NCBI GenBank assembly: GCA_030740295.1
Contig: JASLXP010000882.1
Coordinates: 1 to 20,754, forward strand
Length of the DNA stretch: 20,754 nt
From: Planctomycetota bacterium
GTDB lineage: Bacteria > Planctomycetota > PUPC01 > JACPCR01
Direction of reading: 5' to 3'
Both the position numbers and the translations under genes were made by a program. The notes beneath the pieces were generated by a model. That model searched no databases. It was not told the origin of the DNA and saw nothing but the letters and a program-made list of their open reading frames with translations. Positions 17,685 through 20,754 of this stretch are shown one piece after another (positions within the stretch are counted from its first letter, which is position 1; every line of letters starts with the position of its first letter).

Positions 17685-18009
17685 GTCAGGCTCCTCAAGC
17701 TATTTGTGGCCCAGGGGGATTCGCCTGCCACAGCCGAACGTCACAGCTCACTGGCGGCGGCAGAGGAATGAATTTACAGGAAGCGTACTGAGTTCGGGAC
17801 GTCAAGGCCCCACGATTAAAACGCCGTTCAATGCAGGGGGCTTGTGAACGCGGCATGGGCGTGAACTGATAGGGTTTAGGTCCCCTGAAGGAGGATCGTA
17901 ACCCCGGCCATTTCCGCCGCAAGAGGCCGCCGTATGCTGCCCCGCACGTACGGTGGTGTGGGTCTGGGGGCGAGACCCAAGGGCTCAAGGATAAAATGAG
18001 TAATCAGAT
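17685..18009. other. Intergenic stretch with intron-like remnant
   Basis: This 325-bp region lies upstream of the beta-helix gene. The part nearest that gene (17685-17800) must hold its leader. The right part holds the domain V/VI-like hairpins at 17923-17979. A minus-strand ORF covering 17695-17988 is Pro/Arg-rich and reads through the intron-like hairpins, so I do not consider it a gene. Confidence 0.5.
17923..17979 (+). mobile_element. Degenerate group II intron 3' end (domain V/VI-like hairpins)
   Basis: On the plus strand, CCGTA (17930-17934) pairs with TACGG (17949-17953). TGC (17935-17937) pairs with GCA (17944-17946), leaving a 2-nt bulge, CG (17947-17948), on the 3' side. This is the layout of the lower part of group II domain V. 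The triad position reads CGC (17928, 17929, 17930 = C, G, C), the form known from class C introns such as Oceanobacillus iheyensis, rather than AGC. The apical GNRA tetraloop and upper stem are replaced by a short TGCCCC loop, so it should be inactive. A second perfect 7-bp hairpin follows, TGGGTCT (17959-17965) with AGACCCA (17973-17979), in the place of domain VI but without a visible bulged A. No reverse transcriptase is nearby. Confidence 0.5.
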
Positions 18010-18597
18010 ATGGATAGTAGAGGACATATTTCAGGAGAGAGCTTGTCGTCTGTCAGTTCGTTATGCAAGACCAATGGTGACCACAAGCCAGTTGAAGGGA
18101 CCGTGGCTGCTGTGGCCGATGCCGTGCGCCAGGGAGCAGACCTTCGCCGTTTTTCCACCTACCACCTCCAAGGTACAGGTCTGGTTGAGGAAACGATGAC
18201 ACTGCAGACAACCTGGGTTTTTGACGACGGGAATGTCGGCGGGCTGCAGACCTTGCGTCATCCGGTGGATGCCGCCCTGGGCATTAGTATGCAACCTTCA
18301 ATAGCCCTGTGGATATTCGGTGTAGCGGCTCCTCAACATTCCGCGTTCGTGCCCCTGAATGGTGAACCGATGCGTAATGCCACTGGAAAATGGACGCAGG
18401 TTGATAATGATCCTTATGGTGCGGAAAAGGGGGATTTCGTTCCCAGGCTGTATGAGTGGTGGGCACGTAGCGACTGGAAACAGATCTGCGTCCACGATGA
18501 AATCGGTAATCCTTCGCAGGGAAGCTGGAAGGAAATGAGGCAAGCGGCTGGTGACGGCTGCATTCTCAAGGCAGGCATCAAGAATCTCTGGTCTTAA
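18010..18597 (+). CDS. Hypothetical protein, 195 aa, unrecognised
   Basis: I do not recognise this protein. It is soluble-looking, with no signal peptide or membrane segment. It contains an Ala-rich helix (VAAVADAVRQGADLRRF), a hydrophobic centre (ALGISMQPSIALWIFGVAA) and a Trp-rich C-terminus (PRLYEWWARSDWKQICV). The ATG at 18010 has no ribosome-binding site. An in-frame TTG at 18043 has GGAG about 5 bp upstream and may be the true start (184 aa). The stop TAA overlaps the stop of the converging, truncated oxidoreductase by 3 bp. It is the only plus-strand gene in an otherwise minus-strand group and lies directly after the intron-like remnant, so it may have arrived with a rearrangement. Confidence 0.55.
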   Translation: MDSRGHISGESLSSVSSLCKTNGDHKPVEGTVAAVADAVRQGADLRRFSTYHLQGTGLVEETMTLQTTWVFDDGNVGGLQTLRHPVDAALGISMQPSIALWIFGVAAPQHSAFVPLNGEPMRNATGKWTQVDNDPYGAEKGDFVPRLYEWWARSDWKQICVHDEIGNPSQGSWKEMRQAAGDGCILKAGIKNLWS

Positions 18598-19097
18598 TAG
18601 CTCAAAATAGAGGCGGTAAAGATCGGCGTACCGGTTTCTTCGGCCAGTTTCACCATCGCCGATGCTTCCTCGAATTTTGATGCGAAGGGCTTATCCACGA
18701 AAACCGGGATTCGTTTCCGGAGAATTGGCTCAACCCATTCGAGATGCTCAGAACCGTCGCCACCGCCGTCCGCGAGGAAAACGCCGTCGACTCCTTCAGT
18801 CGCTTCGTCCATGGTCGCGCATACGCGAGGCCGACGGTCCACGTACCTCGAAAACGTCTCCCCTCGCGCTGTGCCCTGGATGTCCCAGACGCTGGCGATC
18901 TCGAAGCCGTCTGCCTTCTCTACGTTGGCGAATTCGTTCGGATGGTTCAGGTCTGTATGAAACTGGTAGCTGGTCGGCCACACCTCCTTTAGCACCATCG
19001 GATCGCAGTCGTCCATGAATGGCGCGTAATGGTACGAATGGCATTCATCACGCTCACCCTTCTCGCATTGGAGCATGGCGATTTTGAATGAACTCAT
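18594..19097 (-). pseudogene. Gfo/Idh/MocA-family oxidoreductase, truncated after the NAD-binding domain
   Basis: The 167-aa product covers only the Rossmann half of an oxidoreductase family whose members are usually 350-450 aa. It starts at the first strand (MSSFKIAMLQ), contains VDGVFLADGGGDGSEHLEWVEP, and reaches the catalytic-type motif PVFVDKPFA (Lys136, the EKP equivalent). It then stops at FTASILSY, just where the C-terminal alpha/beta domain should begin. None of the frames downstream on the minus strand continues it. An ATG at 19286 overlaps the esterase stop (TAATG), but the 63 residues it would add look non-coding, so I start at 19097. An intact family member would act on sugars or related polyols, fitting the neighbouring esterase. 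It is probably inactive, unless the family member is unusually short. Confidence 0.75.
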
Positions 19098-19285
19098 CGG
19101 GGTCTCTCGAACTGGACAGGCGGAATGGGTCACCTCAGGAGGCCAGAGATGAGTTTGTATCCTGGAATCGATCTTCATTCGAATAATGGTTGTTGCTGGA
19201 TTGCTGACGAAAACGACGACAGAGTTTTCAGGAACGGTTAACCAATGCTCCCAACATCGGTGTCGATCGTGAGATCTTGTGTTCA
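19098..19285. other. Intergenic region between esterase and oxidoreductase
   Basis: This 188-bp stretch is open in one minus-strand frame, starting from an ATG that overlaps the esterase stop. The encoded peptide has no resemblance to the oxidoreductase family. I see no terminator or clear promoter. Confidence 0.4.
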
Positions 19286-20754
19286 TTAGAGGCAGTCCAC
19301 TGTCACTCCGGGCCAGTCGTCTGTGCGGAAAGGTACTGCAGGGAGCCGCTCGGAATTGATCAGATTGCTGTCAGGATTCTGAGCCCATGCATAACGTACG
19401 GCGGCCGGTTTCTTTACGGCGTGGGCGCGCAGAATGATTTCATGGCCATCGATGCAGGCATCGGCCCAGACGAAGCCGCGGTTGCCGCTGGTGAAATCAG
19501 AGCAGCCCGCGGAAATGGCAAAACCCATCGGCGGCCCGCCGTCGCTGGTCTGGAGCCCGTCGTATGTGTGGTCGAATTGGATTCGAGCAGTATCGCCCTC
19601 AACAGACATGGACTTGAAGACCGGGCCGGAGTAAGGGATGTCTTCGCCGTAGGCAATCTTGCGGGCAGCCAAAGCCAGGCGTTCGCCGAGGGGCTCTTTC
19701 CTGATGGGGTGGATGTTTTTCTCTTCGCCGGTATCAATCGCCACGGCCATAGCCGTGGCCCGTTCAGACAAGCCCATGAATTGCGCTTCGCGGAGCTCGG
19801 CCCACGAGTGCTCGCACGGCTGTTCACGTCTGGGGCCAAAGTTCGCCTCCTGGCCAAAGATGAACGGCATCTCAAGTCCCCATGCGTCTCGCCAACTCTG
19901 GATGAGGCGACGAAAGATTGTCCGGTATTGGAACGCACGGTCGGGCGCCCCCGCCCCCTGATACCAGAGGATGCCTTTCACGGGAGTCGAAGTCAGCGGA
20001 GCGATCATGCCATTGAACAATCCGGACGGCGTCCAGTGGCTGCCGGGCCCGACCATCTTCGGGTGTGGACCGGGAATGGGTCGGCCTTCGCGCTCTGCCA
20101 GATCCGCGTCACGATCCCATTGCACAAAAGCGTCCGCATAATCCTGCCCTCGGTCGGGATAGTCTTTGAGGCATTGTTGCCACCGGTCAAGTATCGGTGA
20201 AAGGAGTCCGTCCGATTCCAACACCTCCATTGGTACCCAGGCCTCGCCCGGTGTCTCACCTCTTGCCGCCTGTACAAGCCCAATCGGCACGTCAGAAATC
20301 CTTCGAAACCCCCTTGCTGCGTAGTGGGCCAGTCCGGAAAAATCGATGGCTGTATCGGGAGTGCACGGAAGCCACGCGGCTTCTGCGATGTCAGTGAGCG
20401 GTTCCAGTGACACACGAATGGGGACAGTCAACAGCCGAAGCCCATCGTCCGCAGCGTTCGTCGCGTCCTCCTCGCCGTTCTCCGCACCACGCAACGCCAT
20501 TGCCATATTCGACTGCCCCGAGCAGACCCAGACGTCGCCCACGACGATGTTGTGAAGCTGGAGTTCCTGTTGCCCAGACTGAATGGTAAGCGTGTCAGGC
20601 CCGCCGGATACAAAGGGGCCGAAATTGGTCTTCCACTCACCGCTTTCGTCTGCTCGTGTTGTCCAGGATCTGCCAAGGAATGAGATATTGATCGAACTGC
20701 CACTTTTTGCGCATCCCCCAATAGGGAGCGGCGTGCCACGTTGAAGGACGGCAT
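19286..20754 (-). CDS. Sialate O-acetylesterase-like SGNH hydrolase (5' end outside window)
   Basis: The minus-strand frame is open to the right edge, so the N-terminus is missing; about 488 residues are visible. Upstream of the GTG at 20542 the same frame encodes family-typical sequence (AVLQRGTPLPIGG ... GGPDTLTIQSG ... LQLHNIVVGDVW), so that GTG is internal. The enzyme removes O-acetyl groups from sialic acid or other acetylated sugars. The catalytic Ser lies in CSGQSNM (Ser codon 20510-20512). The Asp/His block is DTGEEKNIHP (His codon 19709-19711), followed by RKEPLGERLALAARKIAYG. The N-terminal segment is the usual small beta domain of this family. Its signal peptide, if any, is outside the window. 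It is the first of a minus-strand series with the Gfo/Idh/MocA gene. Confidence 0.92.
   Translation of the reverse strand, partial: AVLQRGTPLPIGGCAKSGSSINISFLGRSWTTRADESGEWKTNFGPFVSGGPDTLTIQSGQQELQLHNIVVGDVWVCSGQSNMAMALRGAENGEEDATNAADDGLRLLTVPIRVSLEPLTDIAEAAWLPCTPDTAIDFSGLAHYAARGFRRISDVPIGLVQAARGETPGEAWVPMEVLESDGLLSPILDRWQQCLKDYPDRGQDYADAFVQWDRDADLAEREGRPIPGPHPKMVGPGSHWTPSGLFNGMIAPLTSTPVKGILWYQGAGAPDRAFQYRTIFRRLIQSWRDAWGLEMPFIFGQEANFGPRREQPCEHSWAELREAQFMGLSERATAMAVAIDTGEEKNIHPIRKEPLGERLALAARKIAYGEDIPYSGPVFKSMSVEGDTARIQFDHTYDGLQTSDGGPPMGFAISAGCSDFTSGNRGFVWADACIDGHEIILRAHAVKKPAAVRYAWAQNPDSNLINSERLPAVPFRTDDWPGVTVDCL

Noticed and set aside
17695..17988. 97-aa minus-strand ORF upstream of the beta-helix gene
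   Set aside because: It is Pro/Arg-rich, reads backwards through the intron-like hairpins, and has no ribosome-binding site that I can see.
19098..19286. N-terminal extension of the oxidoreductase from the ATG overlapping the esterase stop
   Set aside because: The 63 extra residues do not fit a Rossmann N-terminus. The family fold begins at MSSFKIAML.
19277..20200. 307-aa plus-strand ORF inside the esterase gene
   Set aside because: It is antisense to conserved esterase motifs and no domain is recognisable.
20428..20754. Minus-strand ORF at the right edge as a separate gene
   Set aside because: The esterase reading frame continues to the edge with clear family sequence; this ORF is in a different frame.

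Overview
The window looks like a chromosomal segment of a PVC-type bacterium (Planctomycetota, Verrucomicrobiota or a related heterotroph). The evidence is a c-type haem domain of the Pirellula/Verrucomicrobium type, tandem neutral-ceramidase-like domains, a sialate O-acetylesterase, a Gfo/Idh/MocA-type oxidoreductase and very large secreted proteins. Many starts lack a Shine-Dalgarno sequence. The phylum is inferred from this gene mix; no rRNA or tRNA gene was seen.

Layout: (1) 1-4950 (+) is the 3' part of a giant gene open at the left edge. It joins a haem c domain to three carbohydrate-binding-like modules and two ceramidase-like domains. (2) 4960-5793 (-) is a nitrilase-superfamily carbon-nitrogen hydrolase, converging on gene 1. 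Upstream of it lie two inverted arrays of a 7-bp repeat (5801-5842 and 5981-6008). (3) 6028-9018 (+) is a secreted 996-aa GH42-like putative glycosidase. (4) 9288-9737 (+) is an HU/IHF-type DNA-binding protein with a Pro/Ala-rich tail, a candidate promoter and a clear intrinsic terminator. (5) 15829-9961 (-) is a tripartite RND efflux operon in the order adaptor, permease, outer-membrane lipoprotein, with 4-bp overlaps. (6) 15830-16184 is mostly non-coding, with one doubtful 51-aa ORF. (7) 16185-20754 (-) is a carbohydrate-related group: a sialate O-acetylesterase open at the right edge, a Gfo/Idh/MocA protein cut off after its Rossmann domain, and a beta-helix (pectate-lyase-like) protein. 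This group is interrupted by an opposite-strand block (about 17.7-18.6 kb) holding a degenerate group II intron domain V/VI-like element and an unrecognised 195-aa ORF.

The secreted or carbohydrate-active genes at both ends suggest breakdown of complex, perhaps acetylated or sphingolipid/glycan-type, polymers. The RND operon and the HU gene are housekeeping or defence genes between them. The most unusual items are the haem c / double ceramidase-like fusion, the rearranged block that truncates the oxidoreductase, and the inverted heptamer arrays. I found no CRISPR array, integrase, transposase or recognisable defence system, and I do not claim a fully new system.
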